Shown here: positions 34,983-43,060 of the stretch, piece after piece
Position numbering within the stretch: position 1 is the stretch's first letter
Layout of the letters: every line of letters begins with the position of its first letter
Position numbers and translations under genes: made by a program
From: Paenibacillus xylanilyticus
GTDB lineage: Bacteria > Bacillota > Bacilli > Paenibacillales > Paenibacillaceae
Direction: 5' to 3'
DNA: 64,000 bases
Assembly (NCBI RefSeq): GCF_013359935.1
Contig: NZ_JABMCB010000185.1
Location: 124,001 to 188,000, forward strand
The notes under the pieces: generated by a model
Seen by the model: the letters and a program-made list of their open reading frames with translations, nothing else
Database searches by the model: none
What the model was told of the DNA's origin: nothing

Positions 34983-35001
34983 AAAAGGAGAGATAGATAT
35001 A
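34983..35001 (+). promoter_or_regulatory. Shine-Dalgarno and ATA start codon of the metalloprotease-like gene
   Basis: AAAAGGAG (34983-34990) is followed after exactly 8 nt by ATA (34999-35001), in frame with the long reading frame downstream. A TATAAT (34971-34976) just upstream could be the -10 of a very short leader. Confidence 0.55.
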
Positions 35002-36576
35002 CCAAAACGTACTATTCTTATTACATTACTTGTGTTCTGTATATTAATTGTATTGTTATGGGGTTTTGTTATATTGAGACACAATGCAAAGGAGTTAACT
35101 TTTGAGAATATAGCTTCGGCTGAAACAGTAGGATTTGTGTCTAAAACTAGCACTGAGAAGGCTCAGTATTACTTTAGCTCTAATAATGATTCTGATAACA
35201 AAGCATTTGTAAATCAAGTGGAATACATTATCCGAAATATGCAGAATCATCTAGATATTCCTCGCCAGGATAAAATAATTCAAATTTATCTGAATCAGGA
35301 TAGTGAAAGCCCGTTCAATAATAGTTTGACTAGAATAGTTGTGTCTGGGGATCGGGACCAGTCACTCGGGGCAGTCGTTAGTTATTTGAGTGATTATAAA
35401 CTTCCTGCTTGGTTATGTGTTGGGTTGGAACTGTATTGGCATAATAATAATAATGAAGATGGTATATCCTCTACTGTGTTAGAAGGAGATGTTAATAACT
35501 GGATTAACACAGCAAGCTCCAGAGAATATCCGGATTTCGGGGATGCCTGGTTTATCCCCAATTTTCTCGATGAAGAAATTGCAGGGGTAGGACAACAGAT
35601 TGCCTTTTTGTTTGTTCAATATCTGGATCAAGAAAAACAGTTACTGTCTGTTGTTGATATATTCATGAAGGATAAAAATGAGGATTTAAATCTACTAGGA
35701 CAATATTGGAGTGAATTCATTCAAACTCCTAACAGTGATATTGATACGAGTTATCGTTATGTTTTTTCATATGAAGAGATTTGGTTTGAAGTTCATTCAG
35801 ATAAAGTTAAAGCGAGATATAAAAAAGAAAACTGGAATCATCAACAGGTATATGATTATCAAGACTATATGGATCAAGGTGTTCGTTATGTAGAGAATTG
35901 GATGAACTACACATTGGATCATCCTCTGACGTTTACAATCTATCCACATTTAAACGCATATAATCCTACTTATGGCGGAATAACATATAAATTAGGAGAT
36001 AATTACGCAATTGACTTGTATCGGGTCTTCGAAGTCCCGCCTTACAAAGCCGTACATGAAACCGTTCATGCGATAACTTTTCAAATGGGAATCTTTTCGG
36101 ATTTCTATCCTTTTACAGAAGGGCTTGCTGAAGCCTTAATGTATGAATTTGAGGCAAAGAACAGGCAGTACGTATATAACAAGTCTAAAGCTGACCTTAT
36201 GTTCACTTTTGAAAGAAGAAACGAGAATTCTGTTCTTTACAGTGTAATTGAAAATTATGAAAAATACGCGGGTCAGTCTTATCAACCATCTGATCCCATA
36301 GATTTAATAGCAGCGATGCACGTGTGGGCTAATATGGCGTCTAAGAAAGGATGGGAAAACCCGCTGGATTCTCTTAAATATAATTCAGGAGATCCGGGAT
36401 ACAACGAAGATGTGGATGATTATAATAAAGCAGCCTCATTCGTCCACTATTTAATTCGCACATACGGAAAAGAAAAGTTCATGGCTATTTATGCAGATAT
36501 TAACAAAGTTGAAGAAACATACGATGTTGATTTGGAATGTTTAATAAAAGAATGGAAAGAATTTTTATATGATTAG
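34999..36576 (+). CDS. Membrane-anchored HExxH metalloprotease-like protein (AT-rich gene, probable AUA start)
   Basis: 525 residues from the ATA codon. Residues 1-28 (PKRTILITLL...LLWGFVIL) form an N-terminal signal anchor. The C-terminal half has a gluzincin zinc site: HETVH at 353-357 and EGLAE at 374-378, a spacing that fits Glu374 as third ligand in peptidase_MA-like families. The N-terminal half (about 40-330) contains repeated SY-rich beta-like segments that I do not recognise. The first conventional start is GTG 35032, which has no ribosome binding site and would cut the anchor. Base composition is clearly more AT-rich than flanking genes, suggesting transfer. A terminator follows. 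Confidence 0.75.
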   Translation: MPKRTILITLLVFCILIVLLWGFVILRHNAKELTFENIASAETVGFVSKTSTEKAQYYFSSNNDSDNKAFVNQVEYIIRNMQNHLDIPRQDKIIQIYLNQDSESPFNNSLTRIVVSGDRDQSLGAVVSYLSDYKLPAWLCVGLELYWHNNNNEDGISSTVLEGDVNNWINTASSREYPDFGDAWFIPNFLDEEIAGVGQQIAFLFVQYLDQEKQLLSVVDIFMKDKNEDLNLLGQYWSEFIQTPNSDIDTSYRYVFSYEEIWFEVHSDKVKARYKKENWNHQQVYDYQDYMDQGVRYVENWMNYTLDHPLTFTIYPHLNAYNPTYGGITYKLGDNYAIDLYRVFEVPPYKAVHETVHAITFQMGIFSDFYPFTEGLAEALMYEFEAKNRQYVYNKSKADLMFTFERRNENSVLYSVIENYEKYAGQSYQPSDPIDLIAAMHVWANMASKKGWENPLDSLKYNSGDPGYNEDVDDYNKAASFVHYLIRTYGKEKFMAIYADINKVEETYDVDLECLIKEWKEFLYD

Positions 36577-36598
36577 ATGTCTTAGTTGAGTTGGTGAG

Positions 36599-36642
36599 GG
36601 ATTGGAAATGAATCCGCTAGGGAACAAAACCAATCCTTTTTT
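36599..36642 (+). terminator. Rho-independent terminator
   Basis: GGATTGG (36599-36605) pairs with CCAATCC (36630-36636), followed by a T-run, after the metalloprotease-like gene. Confidence 0.75.
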
Positions 36643-36688
36643 GTGCAGTTCTATTTGCATGCTGTGAATAGAATAAATTATTTCCTCA

Positions 36689-37273
36689 TTACCCGAACAT
36701 GTGTCTCTCACATTCGGACAAAGCCACATTCACATCTTCTTCTGAATTATCAATGTAAACGACGGAAGAAGCAGGCAGCGGCCAGGCCACTTGCTTCCGG
36801 GTAAGGGAGGCGGTGAATATATCCCAGTTGGCGAGTTTCCATTCGTCTAATGGCGACTGTCTCGCCACGATCCGTTTGTGATACAAGGCTTCATTCGCCA
36901 AATAGATGTAGGCAACACGGACATCCGTATCTTCCAGTGAACGTCCGATTCGGCCGAGTTCCTGTTCGATCCAGTCAGCTGTTTCGGTCTCTTTCGTAAA
37001 CGGGCCTACAACGATGGTGTCGATTCCTAATTGTACATTATCCAGTGCAGCATCCATCGTAATGCGGTATCCCAGATCACGGCATAAGCGTTTGTATTCA
37101 GGAGAATCCCGGTCAGATGGGTCAAGTCCCTGAAGTGTCATGATCGCTTCGGCAGCCGGACGGAGCAGAATATCCATATCGAAGAAGGCTGCCTTATATT
37201 TGCGGGAAAGAGCTTTGGCAAGAGTTGTTTTGCCACTGCCCGCACCGCCGAGAAAGAAAATCAGTTTGCTCAT
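36689..37273 (-). CDS. P-loop nucleotide/sugar kinase-like protein
   Basis: 194 residues. Walker A GGAGSGKTTLAKAL lies at about 9-22, right after the first beta strand (KLIFFLG), and DMDILLRPA follows as in small adenylate- or gluconate-kinase-like proteins. TIVVGPF, YIYLANEALYHKRIVARQSPLDEWK (lid-like) and VVYIDNSEEDVN fit an AAA/zeta-toxin/shikimate-kinase-type fold. The substrate is unknown. The start is ATG 37273, 10 nt after AAGGAG. Divergent from the PadR gene. Confidence 0.75.
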   Translation of the reverse strand: MSKLIFFLGGAGSGKTTLAKALSRKYKAAFFDMDILLRPAAEAIMTLQGLDPSDRDSPEYKRLCRDLGYRITMDAALDNVQLGIDTIVVGPFTKETETADWIEQELGRIGRSLEDTDVRVAYIYLANEALYHKRIVARQSPLDEWKLANWDIFTASLTRKQVAWPLPASSVVYIDNSEEDVNVALSECERHMFG

Positions 37274-37355
37274 GAAAGTCACGCTCCTTAATAGAGTTAT
37301 TTTATCACAATGCAGATAGAAACGATGGATAGACAGAAAAGGAAGAATAAGGTAG

Positions 37356-37388
37356 TATAATACCTAGATTAACTATGCATAGGTTTCC
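37356..37388 (+). promoter_or_regulatory. Promoter -10 with PadR-type operator
   Basis: TATAAT (37356-37361) is followed by the palindrome CTATGCATAG (37373-37382), flanked by imperfect arms (ACCTA upstream, AGGTT downstream). Position just after the -10 fits autorepression by the PadR protein encoded next. Confidence 0.5.
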
Positions 37389-37423
37389 GATGTATAGGGA
37401 GAATGAGAGAGAGGAGAACACTG

Positions 37424-37759
37424 GTGAAAGTAAACAAACAAATGATTAAAGGAAGTACAGAGACTCTTATTTTGACTTTACTGCAGCATCAGCCACTTTA
37501 CGGGTACGAATTGATTAAGGAACTTCATCGCCAGTCGGAAGGTGTATTTAATTTGAAGGAAGGCACGTTATACCCTATCTTGCATGCCATGGAGATGGAA
37601 GGATGGGTGGAATCGTACTGGATGGAAGTTGAAGGAAGGAAACGCAAATATTATTCGATTCGTGACAAGGGCATGGAGGCCTTACAGCTCAAAAAGACGG
37701 AGTGGCTTTTGTTCCGGCGAGCCGTTGATCGTGTACTCGGGGAAGGAGGCTTAACATGA
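37424..37759 (+). CDS. PadR-family transcriptional regulator
   Basis: 111 residues from GTG 37424, which has AGAGGAG 7 nt upstream. A typical PadR winged helix: MIKGSTETLILTLLQHQPLYGYELIKEL (about 7-34), then LKEGTLYPILHAMEMEGWVES (about 45-65) and GRKRKYYSIRDKG. It overlaps the next gene by 4 nt (ATGA), the common arrangement of a small PadR repressor with the HAAS-domain membrane protein it controls. Confidence 0.9.
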   Translation: MKVNKQMIKGSTETLILTLLQHQPLYGYELIKELHRQSEGVFNLKEGTLYPILHAMEMEGWVESYWMEVEGRKRKYYSIRDKGMEALQLKKTEWLLFRRAVDRVLGEGGLT

Positions 37760-39096
37760 CGGATCAACATGATAAAATTAAACGTTATCTTGACGAAATG
37801 TGTAGTCAGGTCAAAGCTCGCGAAGTACATACCGATCTGCGTAATGAACTGGGAAACCACATGAGAGAAATGATGCTGGACAAGAAACAGGAGGGCTTTA
37901 CCGAGGAAGAGGCTGCCGTATATGCCGTAAAGCAAATGGGTGATCCTGCTGCAGTAGGCAAAAGCATGCACAGGCTGCATCGTCATCGGATGCATTGGGG
38001 ACTGATATGCGGATTGATCAGTTTAACCATCGTTAGCCTTTTTCTGATGTGGATTTTTAAAACCAATGTCACAGATGCCAGGTATCAGAACTTCTATAAC
38101 GTTCAAGTGGTATACACTATCATAGGAATGACGCTTATGTCCTTCTTTATATTTTTTGATTATCGCAAATGGAAGAGAGCCGCTTGGTGGATCTATATCC
38201 TGCTTAATACCATGCTATGGATTAATCCAATGATATCCTCAAGTATCAATGGGATGTACAGATACTATAACGCGTATGGCTTTGTATTAGATCTTACCTC
38301 AGCTGCAATGTGGGTATTACCACTTAGCATTGGCGCTATTATGCTGGACAAGCTTCGTTCCAGTCCTAATGTAAAAACCATATTATTCTATATCGCGATG
38401 GTAGCGTTACCATCAGTGCTGTTGCTTCAAATATCAGATTGGGTTCGCCTGTATATGTTTGTTACAATGTCACTTGTCTTATTGGGTTGGATCATGCGTA
38501 AATGGCTTTATACAGTCATAGGTGCTCTAATAACCGGATGTATTGGGTTATTTCTTTTGTTTATACCCGATCCATACCATCGATTGGAAAGAATTTTGGT
38601 CGTTTTCAATCTTCAAGATGACCCTTATGGAGACAGTTATATCTACAATTCCATTATTGAGGTCCTTGGATCAGCTGGATGGTGGGGGAATGGGCTGGGC
38701 ACAACGTTTGACAGGTTTAAAACGAGTTATTTCGATTACCCAGGTGTGTTGCTCATTGATGTGTTTGGCTGGTCAGCCGGAATACTGTTATTGGTAGGTA
38801 TCATCTGGTTTGTTGCAAGTATGGTGAAAATGCTCCCTCGGATTCGGGATGACTTTGGTCGGATGATTATTGTCATTATTACATCCATGTTTGCACTGCA
38901 GATGATTTATTCGCTGGCGATGACCACGGGAAGAGTCCCCATCCTTAGTGTGGTCTTTCCTTTTATAGGCTACGGTAACCATCTAATTTTTGATTATGCC
39001 ATGATTGGATTACTTCTTGGGGTGTATCGCCGCAAAGATACCGTTCTACTGAAGAATGAGAAGAGCCAATCGGTGGCGACACCTGTACAGCGATAG
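37756..39096 (+). CDS. HAAS-domain fusion to a degenerate FtsW/RodA (SEDS) membrane protein
   Basis: 446 residues. The N-terminal HAAS/permease-prefix domain (about 1-75, with LRNELGNHMREMM and YAVKQMGDP) is followed by about ten membrane helices. The end resembles SEDS glycosyltransferases: VLGSAGWWGNGLG (about 304-316) and GRVPILSVVFPFIGYGNHLI (about 392-411). In a hand alignment the catalytic Asp of the HTDF motif in FtsW/RodA falls on Gly in FDYPGVLLIDVFG, so peptidoglycan polymerase activity is doubtful. Co-translated with padR. It may act as a regulator or envelope scaffold (inference). Confidence 0.75.
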   Translation: MTDQHDKIKRYLDEMCSQVKAREVHTDLRNELGNHMREMMLDKKQEGFTEEEAAVYAVKQMGDPAAVGKSMHRLHRHRMHWGLICGLISLTIVSLFLMWIFKTNVTDARYQNFYNVQVVYTIIGMTLMSFFIFFDYRKWKRAAWWIYILLNTMLWINPMISSSINGMYRYYNAYGFVLDLTSAAMWVLPLSIGAIMLDKLRSSPNVKTILFYIAMVALPSVLLLQISDWVRLYMFVTMSLVLLGWIMRKWLYTVIGALITGCIGLFLLFIPDPYHRLERILVVFNLQDDPYGDSYIYNSIIEVLGSAGWWGNGLGTTFDRFKTSYFDYPGVLLIDVFGWSAGILLLVGIIWFVASMVKMLPRIRDDFGRMIIVIITSMFALQMIYSLAMTTGRVPILSVVFPFIGYGNHLIFDYAMIGLLLGVYRRKDTVLLKNEKSQSVATPVQR

Positions 39097-39136
39097 ACAT
39101 AGCATGAGATACAGAAACGTATATTAATCTGTTCCC

Positions 39137-40858
39137 TCAATCTCCTACCGATGCACTTCCAGACGGAAACCAGATATGGCGCAAGTTTACCCAGCCCTGA
39201 CTATTGAATGAGAGCCCGCGCACGGAAGGCAGGTAGGCGGTTTCGACAGGTTTTTCGGATAGATGAAACATCAGATTCCGGTCCAGTAAAAATTGTTCAA
39301 TCTGTTCCAGTCCTGCCGCTCGATCTGCGGTTAATGCCGATTCTATAACGGTTTGCAGCATCGTTTGTACACTCGTTTGGGTGGACTCATCCAGATGTTC
39401 GGACAAGGTGAGATAGAGATCGCTTCTGCGTAATTCTTCATCCCGGTCACGGATCAGGGAGAAGAGAATGAGATCGGACTCCAGTCGCAGCTGACCTTTG
39501 AATTGCTCCATCGTTGCCGTGTGAATCTTGCAAGCATAGCCGTATTTCTCCAGTCTTCCTGCAATGAGGACGGCATCCTTACGATATTGCGGGATGGTAG
39601 CAAGCTGTAAAGGAATTGGTTCATCCAAAGCAAAAGGAATTTCAGTGGATTGGTTTCCCTCAGTAATACAGGCGTGTACATGCGCTCTTATTTCCGGATC
39701 GCTTAGCGGTCCGGTTTTTTGCGTGTTACAAGTGAGCAGTTTGCGGACCGTGACTCCTGCGCTAATCTGCGTCCAGTCTGTCCCCGCAGCGGTAGCCGGA
39801 TTATGAACAAGGTGAAAAAACGGAGTTTCGGCTTCGGCATAGTCACCCCGTTCTGTTTTGGCACTCCATGGAATTTGCAGAATATCAACCCTGTCCAGAT
39901 GGGCTCTGCCTTGAAAATAGGCCGGGAATGCCTCCAGTCTGCACAGATGCTCATCCCACAGCGTGACTTTGAAAGGACCTGTTCCTACAGGTTTCTGCAA
40001 AGCCGATGTTCCAACTGACTGTTCACTGCCGGACTCCATGGTGCTGTCCGAAGGTACAATTGCTGCACGACTCGTGGATAGAAAGGGCAAAAACAATTCA
40101 TGTGGCGTTTTGAGACGGAAACACACGGTTAGCGAGTTCAAGGCTTCAATAGACATAATCTGTTTGCTCACATCACGATACAATGTTCGGCGTTCTGTGG
40201 ATTGCAGGCGCGCAAAGGTGCACACGACATCCTCGGCAGTCAGCAGTTGACCATTGTGAAACAAGACCCCTTTGCGCAAATGAAAAAGCCATGTCTTCCG
40301 ATCCTTGCTAATATCCCAGGTGTGGGCTAGACAGGGGATGATGTCTCCCTGCTCATTACGCTGAACCAATCCATCGAACACATGGCTGGTGACAAAAGAC
40401 TCGGCAAGCAGATTAATATACAGCGGATCGAGAGCATGAAGCTGCTGCTGGAGCGGCAGTCTTAACGTATCAATACATTCATTGTGTTCTCCTGCTTCCG
40501 TGTGATGTCCCGAATATCCGAGCAGCCACTGGTTTAAATGCTCCTGCATCATGGTTGAGCTGGAAAAGGCACGTACCTGCTCGGCTGCTTGCTGCAATTC
40601 CCGGCGGTTTAGAGCCTGCATCATATATTCTGCTGCGATCTGTTCGGCAGGTACAAGCAGTGTAAGTGTTGACCGGCGGCCGCGACCACGCTGGGAGATC
40701 CAGCGAATCCAGCTGCAGGCAGCCATTTTTTTGACAATGGTAAGCGTATTTCGATGTGTGCAATCCAGCAGTTCTGCGAGATCGGAAAGTGTAGCTTCAT
40801 GCTCAGCCATGTAACCAAAACGGTTATGAAGCAGCAAATATTGTTGATGCAGTTTCAT
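39137..40858 (-). CDS. SgrR-like regulator: HTH fused to an oligopeptide-binding-protein domain
   Basis: 573 residues. The N-terminal winged helix of SgrR type (about 1-110, LSDLAELLDCTHRNTLTIVKKM, WISQRGRGRRSTL) is fused to an ABC type-5 solute-binding domain (about 150-560, TWDISKDRKTWLFHLRKGVLFHNGQLLTAEDVV). There is no signal peptide, so the binding domain works in the cytoplasm as a ligand sensor. In enteric bacteria SgrR responds to sugar-phosphate stress; here the ligand is unknown. A perfect 11-bp inverted repeat lies in the upstream region. Confidence 0.82.
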   Translation of the reverse strand: MKLHQQYLLLHNRFGYMAEHEATLSDLAELLDCTHRNTLTIVKKMAACSWIRWISQRGRGRRSTLTLLVPAEQIAAEYMMQALNRRELQQAAEQVRAFSSSTMMQEHLNQWLLGYSGHHTEAGEHNECIDTLRLPLQQQLHALDPLYINLLAESFVTSHVFDGLVQRNEQGDIIPCLAHTWDISKDRKTWLFHLRKGVLFHNGQLLTAEDVVCTFARLQSTERRTLYRDVSKQIMSIEALNSLTVCFRLKTPHELFLPFLSTSRAAIVPSDSTMESGSEQSVGTSALQKPVGTGPFKVTLWDEHLCRLEAFPAYFQGRAHLDRVDILQIPWSAKTERGDYAEAETPFFHLVHNPATAAGTDWTQISAGVTVRKLLTCNTQKTGPLSDPEIRAHVHACITEGNQSTEIPFALDEPIPLQLATIPQYRKDAVLIAGRLEKYGYACKIHTATMEQFKGQLRLESDLILFSLIRDRDEELRRSDLYLTLSEHLDESTQTSVQTMLQTVIESALTADRAAGLEQIEQFLLDRNLMFHLSEKPVETAYLPSVRGLSFNSQGWVNLRHIWFPSGSASVGD

Positions 40859-40899
40859 AATTGCAATCCTCCTCGTGTGAGATGTTGATTCATCCGGCC

Positions 40900-40949
40900 T
40901 AAAATAAGAACTTTTATCTCCTGTAATTTCTATTTATCTTCTTATTTTA
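40900..40949. promoter_or_regulatory. Perfect 11-bp inverted repeat in the divergent sgrR-like/DUF4173 gap
   Basis: TAAAATAAGAA (40900-40910) and TTCTTATTTTA (40939-40949) are exact inverse copies 28 nt apart, starting about 42 nt before the SgrR-like start codon and ending about 42 nt before the divergent gene. A likely operator for the HTH regulator, controlling one or both genes. Confidence 0.45.
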
Positions 40950-40991
40950 TCATCTAGAATAAAGTGTAGAAAGTAAATGGAGGTTTTTCCC

Positions 40992-42617
40992 ATGATTGAG
41001 AAAATACTGGCTTCGCCGAATCGTGCTTTAATTACGCTGTTGTCTGCCTTGCTGCTGGCTGTCATTCATCAGTATTTGTTCTATGGAGAAGAGCCGGGTG
41101 TATCTTATCCGTTGTTTGTGGTCCTTTTCTATGGATTTATGTTTGTGTTTGCAAGGGATCGTTTACGGGCATTGACCTTCATTGATGCATTTATGGCTGC
41201 AGTTGTACTGATGTTGTCACTAACATTTGTCCTATTTGATAATGTACTGCTGAAAGTTCTCAATTTTCTGGTCGTACCCGGTTTAGTGATATTACATATG
41301 ACTTATTTGGCTGGCCGCAAACAAAGGCACTGGTGGGACATCCGACTAATCGGTACATCCCTGGATCATCTGGTGCCACAAACGATTCGTCACTGGGGAA
41401 CCATCGCTGCCATTGCAGTGAAAGCTGGGGGACGCGGAATGGGGAAGTCTCAGAAAGCAGTCATGGTCAAAGTATTTATTGGTCTGGCCGCATCCATTCC
41501 GATCCTGATTGTAGTGCTCGCATTGCTGACGTCAGCGGATGGCGTGTTCAATCAATATTTGTCTGGTTTTCCGGAATGGTTGAATCATTTGACGCTCACT
41601 CCTGGCTTACCGAGAATCATATGGGTCATCATCGCAGGCGTTTTGCTGTTCAGCTATGTGTGGGGATTTGTTCAGCCCATGCAATATGAAGCCGAGAAGA
41701 GAGAGAATGCCCACTGGAAAAGTGGTACGGTGTCTTCTCCTAATGCGATTCAAGTGGTCGAAAGCGTAAATGCAAGCCAAGCGACTCCTGCAACTGAAAC
41801 GCTCGTATCGAGTAACGTAAAAACCGATGCTCATTCGATCCGAACCGGCAGTGAGCCGGTGAAGCTCGATCCCATCATTGTTGGCACCATGCTGTTCGTC
41901 ATTAACTGTGTGTATGTACTGTTTGTCTTTGTTCAGTTTTCCTACCTCTTTGGAGCGGGGAATGGGCATCTTCCCCCAGATCTGTCTTACGCAGAATATG
42001 CCCGAAGTGGTTTTGCCGAGCTGGTGCTGGTCACTGGGATTAACTTTTTCATTCTGATTGTAGCACTTCAATATACAAGGCCGAGTGGAAGAACAGCTTC
42101 GATTACCCACCAGGTGCTGCTGCTTGTTCTGGTAGGATGCTCTGCCATCATGCTGTACTCTGCGTTCATGCGTCTTAATCTATACGAACAGGCCTACGGG
42201 TACACGTACATTCGATTCCTGGTGCATGCGTTCATGATCTTTATGGCACTGCTGCTGTTCATAGCAGGTCTGCGCATCCGATACACATCCATTCCGTTGA
42301 TTCGTTGGTACATTGTGCTGGCGCTTACAGCCTACGTAGCGGTCAATTATGTGGGCATGGACAACCGAATTGCGGAGCTGAACATCAAACGTTATCATGA
42401 CACAGGCAACATTGATGCTGCTTACCTTGCGAATTTGTCAGCAGATGCGGTTCCGCTGTTACGGGAGTTTGCTGACGAGGAGTTTCCAAATCTGAAGGAT
42501 CATTTATTGGAACGTGAAGCCTATATGAATAAGGGTGAAAACAGCAGTTCCTGGCCTTCTTTTAACGTGGCAAGAAATAGCGCAGCAAAGGTATTGTCCA
42601 AATGGAGAACAGAGTAG
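40992..42617 (+). CDS. DUF4153/DUF4173-type polytopic membrane protein
   Basis: 541 residues with about 11-12 membrane helices and a hydrophilic cytoplasmic insert (about 230-295). The segment DLSYAEYARSGFAELVLVTGINFFILIVAL (about 330-359) is characteristic of the DUF4153/DUF4173 family of unknown function. The last 60 residues are soluble. The start is ATG 40992, 8 nt after TGGAGG, rather than ATG 40977, which overlaps that site. Confidence 0.78.
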   Translation: MIEKILASPNRALITLLSALLLAVIHQYLFYGEEPGVSYPLFVVLFYGFMFVFARDRLRALTFIDAFMAAVVLMLSLTFVLFDNVLLKVLNFLVVPGLVILHMTYLAGRKQRHWWDIRLIGTSLDHLVPQTIRHWGTIAAIAVKAGGRGMGKSQKAVMVKVFIGLAASIPILIVVLALLTSADGVFNQYLSGFPEWLNHLTLTPGLPRIIWVIIAGVLLFSYVWGFVQPMQYEAEKRENAHWKSGTVSSPNAIQVVESVNASQATPATETLVSSNVKTDAHSIRTGSEPVKLDPIIVGTMLFVINCVYVLFVFVQFSYLFGAGNGHLPPDLSYAEYARSGFAELVLVTGINFFILIVALQYTRPSGRTASITHQVLLLVLVGCSAIMLYSAFMRLNLYEQAYGYTYIRFLVHAFMIFMALLLFIAGLRIRYTSIPLIRWYIVLALTAYVAVNYVGMDNRIAELNIKRYHDTGNIDAAYLANLSADAVPLLREFADEEFPNLKDHLLEREAYMNKGENSSSWPSFNVARNSAAKVLSKWRTE

Positions 42618-42668
42618 TTTGTTTTCAGGACTTTTGAGCCATGAATTTATGCAAAATCCATATGTAAG

Positions 42669-42677
42669 TGTTATAAT
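42669..42677 (+). promoter_or_regulatory. Extended -10 promoter of the leader-yidC unit
   Basis: TGTTATAAT (42669-42677) is a textbook extended -10 (TGnTATAAT), 33 nt before the leader-peptide start codon. No good -35 is present, which extended -10 promoters tolerate. Confidence 0.55.
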
Positions 42678-42709
42678 ATAAAAATGAACCTATAAAGGGG
42701 GTGAATCCC

Positions 42710-43060
42710 TTGTTTGAACTTCAGGAGTTATTGCCTTATATATTCTCAATTGGGCTTATTTTCACCGTAAGCTATGCCTATATTGCCCATCTGCACTGTG
42801 GGTTGACAGAGTACTGGATGGAAGGCGGAGGGGCAGACGGCGTTGAACCCGGACTCCCTGCGTTGACCCTGGATGGGCAGCATAGACCTGAAGATTTGAC
42901 CAGGATGATCAGACGTAGAGAAGCACCGGATGAAGATGAGCCGGACTGTAAGACCTCGTTGAACGCAGTAGAACCTAATCAACGAGGAGGATATATATGG
43001 AACATAAGACAAGCAAGGGATTCACTTTTACATCTGGCAAGGGACGGATCTATGGGCTGA
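42710..43060 (+). CDS. MifM-like translation-arrest leader peptide upstream of yidC
   Basis: 116 residues from TTG 42710, 8 nt after AAAGGGGG. Residues about 8-28 (PYIFSIGLIFTVSYAYIAHL) are one membrane segment, then a Gly/Pro/Leu linker, then a basic stretch (TRMIRRR, 64-70) followed by the acidic EAPDEDEPD (71-79). B. subtilis MifM, as I recall, has a similar order: one TM, a basic IRK segment, and an acidic DEED where the ribosome stalls. Just past the acidic codons the mRNA forms a hairpin hiding the yidC ribosome binding site. The frame overlaps yidC by 64 nt. Expected job: sense membrane-insertase activity and raise yidC translation when insertion fails (inference). Confidence 0.65.
   Translation: MFELQELLPYIFSIGLIFTVSYAYIAHLHCGLTEYWMEGGGADGVEPGLPALTLDGQHRPEDLTRMIRRREAPDEDEPDCKTSLNAVEPNQRGGYIWNIRQARDSLLHLARDGSMG
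42954..42990 (+). promoter_or_regulatory. RNA hairpin sequestering the yidC ribosome binding site
   Basis: CCTCGTTGA (42954-42962) pairs perfectly with TCAACGAGG (42979-42987), loop 16 nt. The 3' arm covers the first part of the yidC Shine-Dalgarno (GAGGAGG, 42984-42990). The 5' arm starts only 8-16 nt after the acidic codons of the leader, within the footprint of a ribosome stalled there. Confidence 0.75.
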
